A stretch of DNA of 64,000 nucleotides from an uncultured Brevundimonas sp. (GTDB taxonomy: Bacteria > Pseudomonadota > Alphaproteobacteria > Caulobacterales > Caulobacteraceae). Of this stretch, positions 1 to 9,216 are shown piece after piece. A model generated the notes under the pieces. The model saw only the letters and a list, made by a program, of their open reading frames with translations. It ran no database searches and was not told where the DNA came from. The stretch spans positions 1 through 64,000 of the forward strand of contig NZ_CAMZFB010000012.1 in the NCBI RefSeq assembly GCF_947305955.1, in the 5' to 3' direction. The translations under genes and the position numbers were made by a program. The first letter of the stretch is position 1; the number at the start of each line of letters is the position of its first letter.

Positions 1-276
1 GGTGTCGCCGTAGATAATCTGGGCGCTTTCGCCGTTCGCGAGCGGGCGATAATGCGCTTGGACGACATAACCACCCGGGCTGTTGCACGCTTCGGTCACG
101 GTACCGGACGCGCCGTTCTGGGCGATAACGGTCGTGTCAGGTCGTACCCAGCATGCCACCGGCACACGGGCGCGAATACGGAAGGTGGTCCCAGCCGTAT
201 CCTTGGCTTCGACGATACCGGGTGCGGCGATCATGGCCACTGCGGCCGTAAGGCTGGCCAAAACGAAATTCTTCAT
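1..276 (-). CDS. Secreted hypothetical protein, 3' end cut by the window
   Basis: The frame is open from an ATG at 276 down to the window edge, giving 92 codons with the C-terminus missing. Residues 1-24 form a Sec signal peptide: a short basic start (MKN), a hydrophobic core and Ala-rich end before KDTAG. The mature part is Thr/Val/Ala-rich with alternating polar and apolar residues, as in a beta-sandwich, and has two cysteines (in VACWV and EACNS) that could form a disulphide. I do not recognise the family. It resembles in style the small secreted beta-proteins of pili or surface layers, but that is a guess. The coding sequence is convincing because the signal peptide is clean and no competing frame gives a sensible protein. 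Confidence 0.7.
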   Translation of the reverse strand, partial: MKNFVLASLTAAVAMIAAPGIVEAKDTAGTTFRIRARVPVACWVRPDTTVIAQNGASGTVTEACNSPGGYVVQAHYRPLANGESAQIIYGDT

Positions 277-527
277 TCTTACAGACCCCGTCATGACGCT
301 CTCTGTCATTGCATTCTTGAGTCTGGTTCTAGCGGGCAGCTGTTAACTCTAGGCGATCAGACAGGCTTAGCGGGCGCTTAAATCTTAGGGTGAACAGCCA
401 CTTAACCGCGTTCCTAGTGACGGGATTCAAACGTCATTCGTGGTCAACGGCGGTTAACCATGTTCTTCACAACCAAAAAAAATCCGAGCAAAATCAGCCA
501 ATGATTCGTGTTCGGGAGTGCTGAGAC

Positions 528-653
528 ATGCCGCTGCAGGTCTATAAGGGTAAGGGTCGTCATGCCCGCCGCGTCGTGCACAAGCGCAGCGGTGGCCTGT
601 TGTTTCGCCTGTTCACCCAATGGCTGCGCAACGGCGTGATGTCTGTCCGCTAG
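528..653 (+). CDS. 41-residue basic mini-protein
   Basis: An ATG at 528 opens a 41-codon frame ending in TAG at 651-653. A good Shine-Dalgarno (GGAG, 515-518) lies nine bases upstream. The product starts MPLQVYKGKGRHARR, carries ten Lys/Arg residues and has an amphipathic or hydrophobic segment (LLFRLFTQWL) near residues 24-33. Its stop is separated by one base from the ATG of the aminotransferase at 655, so the two are probably co-transcribed and translationally coupled. No family is recognised. It could be a genuine microprotein or a leader that sets translation of the downstream gene; the strong RBS argues for real translation. Confidence 0.55.
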   Translation: MPLQVYKGKGRHARRVVHKRSGGLLFRLFTQWLRNGVMSVR

Positions 654-654
654 G

Positions 655-1821
655 ATGGAGCCTGATCCCCGCTACGCCGATGCGTCGGTCACCATCTTTG
701 AGGTGATGTCCGGATTGGCGCGTGAGTATGGGGCGATCAATCTGGGGCAGGGGTTCCCTGAAGATCCCGGCCCGCTGGAAATCCGACAGTTTGCTGCCGA
801 CGCCGCCGTTCATGGCTGGAACCAGTATGCGCCGTCGCGTGGCCTGCCCGAATTACGCGCGGCGGTGGCCGAGCATTACGGCAGGCTGCACCATCTGGAA
901 CTGACGCCTGAAGAGGTGCTGATCACCTCGGGCGCAACCGAGGCGCTGGCTGCGTCCATTGCTGCTTGGGTTCTTCCGAGCGACGAGGTGGTGATTTTCG
1001 AGCCGGCCTATGACGCCTATCGCCCCTTGGTCGAGCGGGCAGGGGGCGTGGTCAAATCCGTCACCCTGTCACCGCCCGATTGGCGGATTACCGCCGAGGC
1101 GCTGGATGCCGTGGTCGGCGCAAAGACCCGCGCGGTCATCTTCAACAACCCGATGAACCCTGCCGCACGCATGGTGCCACCCTCCGAGCTTGAGTTGCTG
1201 TCAGATGTCTGCGTGCGCCACGACCTGCTGGTGATCAGTGACGAGGTCTGGGAGCATGTGCGGCTGGGCGAGCAACGGCATCTACCCCTGCCTGCCGTGG
1301 CCCGCATGCGCGAGCGCACCATCAAGATCGGCTCGGCGGGCAAGATGTTTGGTCTGACGGGGTGGAAGATCGGCTTTGTCTGCGGGCCGCAGAACCTGAT
1401 CGATCCGGTGGCGCGGGCGCACCAGTTCATCACCTTTGCCACGCCGCCCCTGCTGCAGACGGCGGTGGCCAAGGGCTTGGCCTATGACGCCGCATGGTTC
1501 GATGCCGCTGCGGACGAGATGGCGCGTCGGTACCAGTTGTTGAAACAGGCCCTGACCGCGCAGGGTTTCCACTGTCTGGACAGCGACGGCACCTATTTCC
1601 TGAATGTCGATCTGTCGGCATCCGGCATTGAAACGTCGGACGTGGATTTCTGTGACCTGTGCGTGCGCGAGTTCGGCGTAGCGGCCATTCCGGTCTCGGC
1701 CTTCGTGTCCGCGAATACGGACTGGAGCGTGATCCGCCTGTGCTTTGCCAAGCCGGATGAAGTCTTGAGAGAGGCGGCGGATCGGCTGGGCCGTGCGCGT
1801 AAAAAACTCGAGAACCGTTGA
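655..1821 (+). CDS. Class I/II PLP-dependent aminotransferase
   Basis: This is a fold-type I pyridoxal-phosphate aminotransferase of 388 residues, the usual length for the class I/II (AspC/YbdL/kynurenine aminotransferase) group. It shows the N-terminal INLGQGFPE substrate loop (about residues 29-37), the ITSGATEAL cofactor segment (about 90-98), the NNPMNP motif, the ISDEVWEH aspartate segment and the Schiff-base lysine K230 in GSAGKMFGLTGWK. The LGQGFPE loop and overall layout fit methionine/glutamine-type transaminases such as YbdL, but substrate cannot be fixed from sequence. ATG 655 follows the stop of the mini-gene at 653 by one base, so translation is probably coupled to it. It is cytoplasmic. 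Confidence 0.9.
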   Translation: MEPDPRYADASVTIFEVMSGLAREYGAINLGQGFPEDPGPLEIRQFAADAAVHGWNQYAPSRGLPELRAAVAEHYGRLHHLELTPEEVLITSGATEALAASIAAWVLPSDEVVIFEPAYDAYRPLVERAGGVVKSVTLSPPDWRITAEALDAVVGAKTRAVIFNNPMNPAARMVPPSELELLSDVCVRHDLLVISDEVWEHVRLGEQRHLPLPAVARMRERTIKIGSAGKMFGLTGWKIGFVCGPQNLIDPVARAHQFITFATPPLLQTAVAKGLAYDAAWFDAAADEMARRYQLLKQALTAQGFHCLDSDGTYFLNVDLSASGIETSDVDFCDLCVREFGVAAIPVSAFVSANTDWSVIRLCFAKPDEVLREAADRLGRARKKLENR

Positions 1822-1872
1822 CCTGCGGAGCCTGATCGCACACTTAACGACCAGTAAAGAGTAGCAGGTGAT

Positions 1873-4455
1873 ATGGCCCGCACAGTTGTTAAGTGTAGCT
1901 ACGCCGCCCTGGCTGCGGCGTCTGTGTTGCTATTTGCCCCCTATAGTCCTGCGGCTCCCAGTGGCGACACCATGCCCACGGAGGGACCGTCGGTCAGCGC
2001 GGGCCTGCACAGTGACGTTCGCGATTATACCTTGACCGTAAGGCGGCGGGTGCTGGCAACCAGCCCGCAAAGCCTGCAGGAGTTTGGTCAAAGGGCGCTT
2101 GGTAATCCGTCGGAAGAAAGCCTGAGGCACCTGCACCATGTGGCAATCGTCAGCATGGGCGAGCGCGCCTTCCCCGAGGCGGAGGCGTGGAATGCCCGCA
2201 TGCTGGCCATGGCGCAGCAGCTGAACAACCGCACCTATATCAATCTGGCGGCCCTCAATACGCTGACGATCCAGCAACTGCGCGATCAATCGGTGACGCA
2301 GGAGCAGGCCGACGCCGCCGTGGCGCGCTATCGTAGTGGTGTGCCTATGCTGATGGCGCGCACGCTTCAGGCGCGGGTGCTGATCGACAATCAGCAGGCA
2401 CCGGCCGCCATAAAGGTTCTTGGCGATGTCCTTCGGCGCCTGCCGCGCGTCGAAGGCGAGGGGCCGGCGGACGAGGTGATGATCTGGCGCGCGGTCGGTC
2501 TGGCCCATGGCCAGTTGGACGATGTTGCCGGCTATCTGGCGGCCATGCGCACGGTCGAGGAGAAGATGGCCGAGACCGGCTATCCTTGGCCAGATTATGA
2601 GGGCACCTACCACCTCGCCCTGACGCTGGGCTACATCGGCCAGTATGATGACGCGGACTATGTGGCGGGCGTCTATCAGGAGCTGGCCCAGCGTAATGGA
2701 CAGCCGCTGCGGCTGGCGATGGCGGGCAGTCTCTGCGGCTATATCGCGGCGGCCAAGGATGACTGGGCCAAGGTGCTGGAATGTTATGCGCCGTTCGGTC
2801 CGAACCTGGATGTGCCGGAGCGCATCTATAACGTGATGCTGCCGAGGCGGGCGGTCGGCTATGCGCGGACGGGGCAGCTTGCCTTGGCACGCCGCGATCT
2901 GACGACGCTGCGCAACCGGCTGGATGCGGGCAAGATCGAGTTCACGCCGGCCATCCATCGTGCCGAAGCCGAGGTGATGATCGCCTCGGGCGACTACAAG
3001 CGCGGGGTGAAGGCTCTGCGCGACTATCACCTGCGCCAGTTCCGCACGGCCAGCGAGCTGTCCGGTTCGGTGATGGGCGAAGTCGTAGGCGATATGGACA
3101 AGCAACTGCGCGAGGTGCAGGCGCAGAGCCAAAATCGCGCAACGACCATCGCGACCTTGTCGTGGCTGGTGGCCATGGTGGTCCTGCTGGCGCTGATCAC
3201 GATGGCCCTGCTGTTCAAACAGCGCCGACTGAGCAAGGCGCTGACCGCCGCCAATGCCCGTGAACGCGAGGAGTTGGAGCGCCGAGGCCAGTTCTTTGCC
3301 GACATCAGCCATGAAATCCGCACGCCCCTGAACGGGGTGGTGGCCTTGGCCGATGCTCTGGAAAAGGAAGACCTGCCGCCCGAGATCGCCGAGAAGGTGC
3401 GCCTGATCAACAGCTCCAGCGAGCTGCTGAACCGTCTGCTGTCCGATGTTCTGGACAATGCCAAAATGCAGGCGGGCCAGCTGTCGGTGGAGCCGACGGT
3501 CTTTAACCTGACCCGTCTGATCCGCGACACGACGGCCCTGTGGCGTCCCAAGGCCGAGAGCAAGGGTCTTAAGCTGGAGCTTCAGAGCGATTTCAGCGAC
3601 GACGTCTGGGTCATGGGCGATGGCATGCGTCTGGCGCAGGTGATCAACAACCTGATCAGCAACTCGCTGAAGTTCACGCCCGAAGGCCGCATCCTGATCA
3701 ATGTCGTGGACCTTCCTGCAGAACGGGTTCTGTTTGTGGTCACCGATACGGGCATCGGCTTCGACGTGCCGGACGCCGGGTCGATCTTCGAGCGCTATCG
3801 TCAAGCGGACCGCTCTATCTCGCGTACCTTCGGCGGGACTGGGCTGGGGCTGGCCATCAGCCAGAAGCTGATCTCGCTGATGGGAGGACAGCTTCAGGCG
3901 AAGAGTGCGCCGAACGAAGGGGCGCAATTCTGGTTCGATCTGCCTCTGCCGGTCCAGCAGGCCCCCGAGGCCGAGGCCGCTCCAGTGACGCAAGTGCCGC
4001 GCGATCCGTCTGGTCCGATGCGTGTGCTGATCGTTGACGACAACCAGACCAACCGAACCATTGTGGGGATGTTGCTGGCTGACCGTGACTATCAGCTGCA
4101 CTATGCCGTCAATGGTCAGGAGGCGGTCGAAGCGGCCGCCGCCATGCGGTTCGACGTGATCCTGATGGATATCCAGATGCCGGTGATGGACGGACTGGAA
4201 GCCATCCGCCGTATCCGTCACGCCGAGGTCCAATGCGGTACCGAGCTGGCGGCCATCGTGATCTTTTCGGCCAATGACAGCGCCGACGATTACCGCACGG
4301 GCGTTGAAGCCGGTGCCGACACCCAGCTGTCCAAGCCGGTGGTTCTGGACCGCCTGCTGGAAGCCATAGATAGCGCGATCCAGATCCGCTCCAACTTGAG
4401 CCAGAAATCGGCCGAGGCGGATTTCGACATCATGTCGGCGTCCATCAACCCATAG
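1873..4455 (+). CDS. Hybrid sensor histidine kinase with receiver domain
   Basis: The 860-residue protein starts with a signal-anchor or signal peptide (hydrophobic about residues 8-28). A long, helical, TPR-like periplasmic sensor region follows to about 425, then a transmembrane helix (about 427-448, ending FKQRRLSK). The cytoplasmic part has a HisKA domain with phospho-acceptor H480 (FADISHEIRTPLNG), an ATPase domain with N-box (NNLISNSLKF), DTGIGF and GGTGLGL motifs, and a C-terminal receiver domain (MRVLIVDDNQTN) with phospho-acceptor D766 (LMDIQMPVMDG). No output domain is present, so the phosphate must pass to an Hpt protein; a free Hpt protein is encoded at 6378-6731. The input signal is unknown. 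Confidence 0.93.
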   Translation: MARTVVKCSYAALAAASVLLFAPYSPAAPSGDTMPTEGPSVSAGLHSDVRDYTLTVRRRVLATSPQSLQEFGQRALGNPSEESLRHLHHVAIVSMGERAFPEAEAWNARMLAMAQQLNNRTYINLAALNTLTIQQLRDQSVTQEQADAAVARYRSGVPMLMARTLQARVLIDNQQAPAAIKVLGDVLRRLPRVEGEGPADEVMIWRAVGLAHGQLDDVAGYLAAMRTVEEKMAETGYPWPDYEGTYHLALTLGYIGQYDDADYVAGVYQELAQRNGQPLRLAMAGSLCGYIAAAKDDWAKVLECYAPFGPNLDVPERIYNVMLPRRAVGYARTGQLALARRDLTTLRNRLDAGKIEFTPAIHRAEAEVMIASGDYKRGVKALRDYHLRQFRTASELSGSVMGEVVGDMDKQLREVQAQSQNRATTIATLSWLVAMVVLLALITMALLFKQRRLSKALTAANAREREELERRGQFFADISHEIRTPLNGVVALADALEKEDLPPEIAEKVRLINSSSELLNRLLSDVLDNAKMQAGQLSVEPTVFNLTRLIRDTTALWRPKAESKGLKLELQSDFSDDVWVMGDGMRLAQVINNLISNSLKFTPEGRILINVVDLPAERVLFVVTDTGIGFDVPDAGSIFERYRQADRSISRTFGGTGLGLAISQKLISLMGGQLQAKSAPNEGAQFWFDLPLPVQQAPEAEAAPVTQVPRDPSGPMRVLIVDDNQTNRTIVGMLLADRDYQLHYAVNGQEAVEAAAAMRFDVILMDIQMPVMDGLEAIRRIRHAEVQCGTELAAIVIFSANDSADDYRTGVEAGADTQLSKPVVLDRLLEAIDSAIQIRSNLSQKSAEADFDIMSASINP

Positions 4456-4469
4456 GCGACAAGCGGCGG

Positions 4470-4514
4470 CGAAGGTTCAAACAGCCTTCGTCGTCGGACC
4501 GCTTGGCGAAGCGG
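4470..4514. other. Two short hairpins after the kinase gene
   Basis: Two inverted repeats follow the kinase stop: CGAAGG (4470-4475) with CCTTCG (4485-4490), and CCGCTT (4499-4504) with AAGCGG (4509-4514) around a GGCG loop. Neither is followed by a U-tract on the plus strand. They may cause weak or Rho-assisted termination between the convergent kinase gene and tRNA genes. Confidence 0.3.
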
Positions 4515-4551
4515 CTGTCAGATGGATTATGAAGGAAGAGGAGGGAAACGA

Positions 4552-4627
<76 letters not shown>

Positions 4628-4701
4628 ATGCCGTCGTTCAGGCCCTAAAGCCTGTGTCATCTCTTTGCGGTGCTGTGAACAGTATCGCTAAGAAGAAATG
4701 A

Positions 4702-4777
<76 letters not shown>

Positions 4778-4880
4778 GTACCGTCATTTGAGCCCTTGGT
4801 GAGGCTCCGGCGTCCCGCAGAAACGCAGTGCGTCGCGGCGAGGTGGGCTTAATACTGATGGGGTCGGATTCATGCAAGTG

Positions 4881-4905
4881 GAAAATTTCCGGCGTGGAAA
4901 TTTTC
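4881..4905. promoter_or_regulatory. Perfect 10-bp inverted repeat upstream of the permease
   Basis: GAAAATTTCC (4881-4890) and GGAAATTTTC (4896-4905) are exact inverted repeats around a five-base spacer GGCGT, 63 bases before the permease ATG. This is an AT-rich symmetrical site in an otherwise GC-rich region. It could be a repressor operator or an mRNA hairpin. The rest of 4778-4968 holds no gene I can see. Confidence 0.5.
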
Positions 4906-4968
4906 TCAACACTGATAACGTGATACCGAGAGTCTCTAACCAATTTTACAAGAGTCGGGGAGTGAGGC

Positions 4969-6378
4969 ATGGCCTTCTGGAGCCGCCGAAGATCAATCGA
5001 TGCAATGCTGGCTCCGCAAGAAGGGCCCGCGCTTAAAAAGACCCTTGGATGGCCGCACCTGATGGCCCTCGGCATCGGGGCCATTGTCGGCACCGGTATC
5101 CTGACCCTGATCGGGGTTGGGGCAGGGCTGGCAGGGCCCGCCGTTCTCATCAGTTTCGCTTTGGCCGGTCTGGTCTGTGCCTGTGCGGCACTGTCCTATG
5201 CCGAGCTCTCGACCATCATGCCCGCCTCGGGCAGCGCCTATGCCTATTCTTATGCGGCGCTGGGCGAGATTCTGGCTTGGATCGTGGGCTGGAGCCTGAT
5301 CCTCGAATACTCGCTGGTGGTATCCGCCGTGGCCGTGGGCTGGGCGGGCTATGCCGCGCCCTTCCTTCAGGAATGGGGTGTTCCGGCAGCGCTGCTGACG
5401 GGGCCGCACGTTGAGGGCGGCATCGTCAACCTGCCGGCTATCGGCATCATTGGCGTGGTGACCGGCCTGCTGCTGCTGGGCACCAAGGAAAGCGCCACGC
5501 TGAATGCCATTCTGGTGCTGATCAAGATCGCTGCGTTGGTGCTGTTTGTGGCCCTGTCGCTGCCGCACTTCGACAACGCCAACTTTACTCCGTTCATGCC
5601 GAACGGCTTTGGTGCGCCCTTTGTCCAGACGGGCGTGATGGCCGCTGCCTCGATCATCTTCTTCGCCTTCTACGGTTTTGACGCCATCGCCACCGCCGCC
5701 GAGGACACCAAGAAGCCCGAGCGAGATCTGGCCATCGGTATCGTCGGCTCCATGCTGATCTGCACCGTGCTGTATATCCTCGTGGCCGCCGCCGCGATCG
5801 GTGCGGCTCCGGTCGCCCGCTTCGCCGAAAGCCCCGAGCCGCTGGCCCTGATCCTGCGTGATCTGGGGCAGGGTGCCGCCGCCAAGTGGATCGGTGCCGC
5901 TGCCGTCATCGCCTTGCCGACGGTGCTGCTGGCCTTCCTGTTCGGTCAGTCGCGTATCTTCCTGGGGATGGCACGTGATGGTCTGCTGCCGACCGGCCTG
6001 GCCAAGATTTCCAACCGTGGCGTGCCGGTCGTGGTGACGGTGTTCACCGCCATCGTCGTCGCCTTCCTGGCGGGCGTGATGCGTCTGGACGAGCTGGCCT
6101 CGCTCGCCAATGCCGGTACGCTGACGGCCTTCTGCGCCGTGGGTGTCAGCCTGATCGTGCTGCGCCTGCGCGAGCCGGGCCGCGAGCGCAAGTTCAAGGC
6201 CCCGCTGTGGCCGGTGGTCGGCGCGATCACCATCATCGGCTGTCTGTTCTTCTTCACCAGCCTGAAGGCTTCGACCCAACTGTGGTTCCTGCTGTGGAAC
6301 GTGGCGGGTCTGGTCATCTACTTCGTCTGGTCGTCGCGTCACTCGCGTCTGGCCAAGGGCGAGGAAGAAGCCGCCTGA
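4969..6378 (+). CDS. APC-family amino acid permease (cationic amino acid transporter type)
   Basis: This inner-membrane permease of 469 residues has about twelve hydrophobic helices. The conserved APC segment GIGAIVGTGILTLIG (about residues 36-50) is the helix-1 breaking region that binds the amino-acid backbone. FAFYGFDAIATAAEDTKKPERDL (about 228 on) is the typical helix-6/7 signature of the CAT/YfnA subgroup, which lacks the 14-helix architecture of larger CATs. A Shine-Dalgarno-like GGGGAG lies before ATG 4969. Its stop overlaps the start of the Hpt gene (TGATG), so the two are co-translated. Likely substrates are cationic or branched neutral amino acids; the exact substrate is not readable from sequence. 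Confidence 0.9.
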   Translation: MAFWSRRRSIDAMLAPQEGPALKKTLGWPHLMALGIGAIVGTGILTLIGVGAGLAGPAVLISFALAGLVCACAALSYAELSTIMPASGSAYAYSYAALGEILAWIVGWSLILEYSLVVSAVAVGWAGYAAPFLQEWGVPAALLTGPHVEGGIVNLPAIGIIGVVTGLLLLGTKESATLNAILVLIKIAALVLFVALSLPHFDNANFTPFMPNGFGAPFVQTGVMAAASIIFFAFYGFDAIATAAEDTKKPERDLAIGIVGSMLICTVLYILVAAAAIGAAPVARFAESPEPLALILRDLGQGAAAKWIGAAAVIALPTVLLAFLFGQSRIFLGMARDGLLPTGLAKISNRGVPVVVTVFTAIVVAFLAGVMRLDELASLANAGTLTAFCAVGVSLIVLRLREPGRERKFKAPLWPVVGAITIIGCLFFFTSLKASTQLWFLLWNVAGLVIYFVWSSRHSRLAKGEEEAA

Positions 6379-6731
6379 TGGCGCGTCGCGATCTGACAGG
6401 CGCGGTGGACTTTTCCGTTCTGGAACGGGCCACCGCCGGTGCGGATGACATCAGCGATGAAATCCTCGGCCTGTTTGTGCATCAGGCCTCCATCTGGGGG
6501 CCGATGCTGACCACGGCGCAGGAAGGCTGGCGCGACGCGGCCCACACCCTTCGCGGATCGGCGGGCGGTATCGGTGCTGGCGAACTGGCTGAACTGTGCG
6601 GAACGGCAGAAGGTGCCGATGAGGCAGTAGCCGAGGGGCATCTGGTCCGCGTCCGCGACGCGCTGGATCGGGCTTTGGCCGATGTGGCGGCCTACCGCCA
6701 CGAACTGGCGCTCAGAAGCCTAAAAGGCTGA
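6378..6731 (+). CDS. Stand-alone Hpt histidine phosphotransfer protein
   Basis: The ATG at 6378 overlaps the permease stop. The 117-residue product has the four-helix Hpt pattern with the phospho-accepting H56 in DAAHTLRGSAGGIGA, the usual HTLKGSA motif with K replaced by R. There is no kinase, ATPase or receiver domain. It is the obvious candidate to take phosphate from the receiver domain of the hybrid kinase at 1873-4455, which has no output of its own; the partnership is inferred from proximity. Co-translation with an amino-acid permease is unusual and could mean that transport and signalling are linked. Confidence 0.85.
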   Translation: MARRDLTGAVDFSVLERATAGADDISDEILGLFVHQASIWGPMLTTAQEGWRDAAHTLRGSAGGIGAGELAELCGTAEGADEAVAEGHLVRVRDALDRALADVAAYRHELALRSLKG

Positions 6732-6751
6732 GGCGATAGACCTTAAAGACC

Positions 6752-6780
6752 AAGGGCGGTTCGGTTGAGCCGCCCTTTTT
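6752..6780 (+). terminator. Intrinsic terminator after the Hpt gene
   Basis: AAGGGCGG (6752-6759) pairs with CCGCCCTT (6770-6777) and the run of T continues to 6780. It ends the permease-Hpt unit. Confidence 0.85.
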
Positions 6781-6876
6781 CATGGCGCGCGATTATCGTT
6801 TAAAGTGTTGAGCTTGCACGATTTTCAACCGGCAAGGTTGTATTGTTGTTCAGTCCTCATGGAAATCGGGCCGATG

Positions 6877-6922
6877 TAAGACTCCGGAAAGTCTTATGTT
6901 CGTAGCGAGCCCTGAACTCGGG
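6877..6922 (+). promoter_or_regulatory. Structured 5' leader of the autotransporter
   Basis: TAAGACT (6877-6883) and AGTCTTA (6890-6896) form an exact hairpin around CCGGAA. A second, imperfect stem (GAGCCC with GGGGACTC) follows and contains the GGGGA ribosome-binding site just before ATG 6930. The arrangement could hide or expose the ribosome-binding site; no known riboswitch family is recognised. Confidence 0.35.
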
Positions 6923-6929
6923 GACTCCT

Positions 6930-9203
6930 ATGAACAAATTTTCGAACCTGCGCACGGCGATGCGCACGGCCTTGCTGTCGACGACCGGCCTTTGTGTGGC
7001 GGGGCTGATGGTGCCGTCCACGGCGTGGGCTGAACCGGATTACAGCCATATTCGCGACGGGCAGGTAGTCAACGTTGGCGATTATACGTTCGGCTATGAC
7101 GTACTGGTCGAGGGGCCGGTTACCACGCTGGTCGGCCACACTGTCGCGCTCATCGACGACGCCGAACTCACTATCGACGATCGGGCGGTGGCCGAGTTCC
7201 AGGACCTGTTTGTCGGGGAGAACCACAGTTCCGGCGCGGTATCCGTTACCAACGGTGGGCGGCTGTTTATCAATGCCGATCTCGCTCTCCCCGGTGGGGG
7301 GACGAAATATGGTTCGGTCAGGATTGATGGTGCCGGATCGCTGCTCGATGTGGGCCGCAACCTGATCATCAGCGGCGACGGTGGCATTTTTGACGACAGC
7401 ACGTTGGTCATTTCTAACGGCGCGGTTGTGAATGTCGGCAGCGAGATCATCTTGGAGTCGCGTGCAAGCCGTGCGGTCATCTGGATCGGCGGCACTGGGT
7501 GGGCGGCACCGGAAGCTGCGGGCGTTGTGAATGCGCCCAGTATTCTTCTTAACAATCAGTCCAGCATCAATCTCAACCACAGCGGGACCTTCACCTATTC
7601 CGGTGAGATTGCGGGCGAGGGCGTCGTCAATGTTATGGCGGGCCACACGATCCTGACGGGCGATAGTTCGCAGTTCGACGGGTACACTTACGCGTCTTAC
7701 GAAGCAGGGACGCTGGAGGTTAACGGCAGGCTGGGCGGTGCCCTTTATCTGGGTGACTCCCACCTGACCGGAACGGGTGTCGTTGACTTTGTGCGGCTGA
7801 ACCCCGCCTTGAGCGGAACCATCCGGCCTGAAGCCACGACCCCGACGATCGGCGAACTCGATATCGGCGTCTATTCCACCCTGTACGTGGTTGTGGACCC
7901 TGAAACCGGCAAGTCGGGGACGCTGCGTGTCGCAGGCCGCGCAACCATCGGCGAGGGGGCTGAACTGCACCACATCGGGGGATCGAATACCAATTTCCGT
8001 CGTTCGGCCAGCTTCGTGATCATCGACGCCGCGGGCGGGGTCGATGGCCAGTTCGACATCGTGCAGTCGGAGTTCGCCTTCCTCGATGTAAGCATGGATT
8101 ACACCGCCACCCAGGTCATCATGAACCTGGATCGCAATGACATCCGCTTCGTCGACATCGCCGAGACCGCGAACCAGCGGGCGGTGGCGAATGCCATCGA
8201 AGGTATTACGGATAATCTGGACCTGTCGGATCTGGTTATTGGTCTGAATGACCAGAATGCGCGTCTGGGCTTCACGCAGATGGCGGGCGAACTGCACGCC
8301 TCGGCGCGTTCGGCCATGCTGCTGGATGCGGCCAATCTGCGCCGTACCGTGATCAGTTCGGTCGGAGCGCGCGACGAGAACGGTTATGGCGTGTGGGGCC
8401 GCGCCCTGACGTCATCGACGCGGATGGAGGCGCTGGGCGAGAATGCCGGACTGAAGGCCGAAACGACGGGCTTCGTCGGCGGTATCGACAAGTCGTTTGG
8501 TGAAGCGATCCGTGCGGGCGTCGTGGTCGGCTTCGAAAAGGGTGAGCTGAAGTCGAATGGCCTTGGCCAGATCGACCGCGATACCCAGCATCTGGGCGTT
8601 TACGGTCGTGGTGACTGGGGCGCACTGAACGTTCAGGCCGGTGCCATCGCCTCTTGGCATGAACTGTCGTCGCGCCGCGATCTAGCCTTTGGCGATACGG
8701 CACAGACCCTCAAGGGCGATTATGACGCCACCTCGCAGCAGGCCTATGTCGAGGCTGCATGGTCGGTGCCGATGGCGTGGGCCACGGTGTCGCCCTATGC
8801 TTCGCTGGCGGTCAACACGCTCGATGTTGATGCCGTGTCGGAAAAGGGTGGCGTGGCCGCTCTGGAGATCGGCGACAACGCGCAGGATCTGACCACGGCG
8901 GGTCTGGGCATCGGTGCCGAGCGTCGCTGGAGCTTATCGAACGGCCGTGCGGCCAGTGTCTCGGCCCGCGTGGGCTGGGAAAGCTATTCCGGTGATCTGG
9001 AAGCCATCCAGACGGCGGCCTTTGCCGACAGCGCAGCCTTCGACATCGTGGGCCTGCCGATGGGCGACGAGGCGGTCGTGGCCAGCGTCAATGTGGCCGT
9101 TCCGGTGGGCCAATCCGGCCAACTGGGTCTGTACTGGAGCGGGGCCAAGGGTTCCGACCACATCCGCAACAGTCTGGCCCTCAGCTATCGCCTGAGCTTC
9201 TAA
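6930..9203 (+). CDS. Autotransporter (type Va) with beta-helix passenger
   Basis: The protein has 757 residues. A long signal peptide (about 1-35, ending STAWAEP) is followed by a Gly/Asn/Val-rich passenger with autotransporter-associated repeats (VVNVGDYTF, LTIDDRAVAEF, NGAVVNVGS) typical of a right-handed beta-helix (about 36-410). The C-terminal 260-270 residues form a twelve-strand barrel ending in an aromatic residue (LSYRLSF), the signal for the BAM machinery. No protease, lipase or RGD motif is visible in the passenger, so adhesion or surface-layer function is the most that can be suggested. It is monocistronic, with its own leader and a strong terminator. Confidence 0.88.
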   Translation: MNKFSNLRTAMRTALLSTTGLCVAGLMVPSTAWAEPDYSHIRDGQVVNVGDYTFGYDVLVEGPVTTLVGHTVALIDDAELTIDDRAVAEFQDLFVGENHSSGAVSVTNGGRLFINADLALPGGGTKYGSVRIDGAGSLLDVGRNLIISGDGGIFDDSTLVISNGAVVNVGSEIILESRASRAVIWIGGTGWAAPEAAGVVNAPSILLNNQSSINLNHSGTFTYSGEIAGEGVVNVMAGHTILTGDSSQFDGYTYASYEAGTLEVNGRLGGALYLGDSHLTGTGVVDFVRLNPALSGTIRPEATTPTIGELDIGVYSTLYVVVDPETGKSGTLRVAGRATIGEGAELHHIGGSNTNFRRSASFVIIDAAGGVDGQFDIVQSEFAFLDVSMDYTATQVIMNLDRNDIRFVDIAETANQRAVANAIEGITDNLDLSDLVIGLNDQNARLGFTQMAGELHASARSAMLLDAANLRRTVISSVGARDENGYGVWGRALTSSTRMEALGENAGLKAETTGFVGGIDKSFGEAIRAGVVVGFEKGELKSNGLGQIDRDTQHLGVYGRGDWGALNVQAGAIASWHELSSRRDLAFGDTAQTLKGDYDATSQQAYVEAAWSVPMAWATVSPYASLAVNTLDVDAVSEKGGVAALEIGDNAQDLTTAGLGIGAERRWSLSNGRAASVSARVGWESYSGDLEAIQTAAFADSAAFDIVGLPMGDEAVVASVNVAVPVGQSGQLGLYWSGAKGSDHIRNSLALSYRLSF

Positions 9204-9216
9204 GGCAGATACGAGA

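Noticed and set aside
1930..4233. 767-codon frame antisense to the hybrid kinase
   Set aside because: Low-complexity His/Gln/Arg-rich product; the sense strand carries complete kinase motifs.
4993..6342. 449-codon frame antisense to the permease
   Set aside because: Extremely Gln/Gly/His-rich, a typical mirror of a hydrophobic membrane protein.
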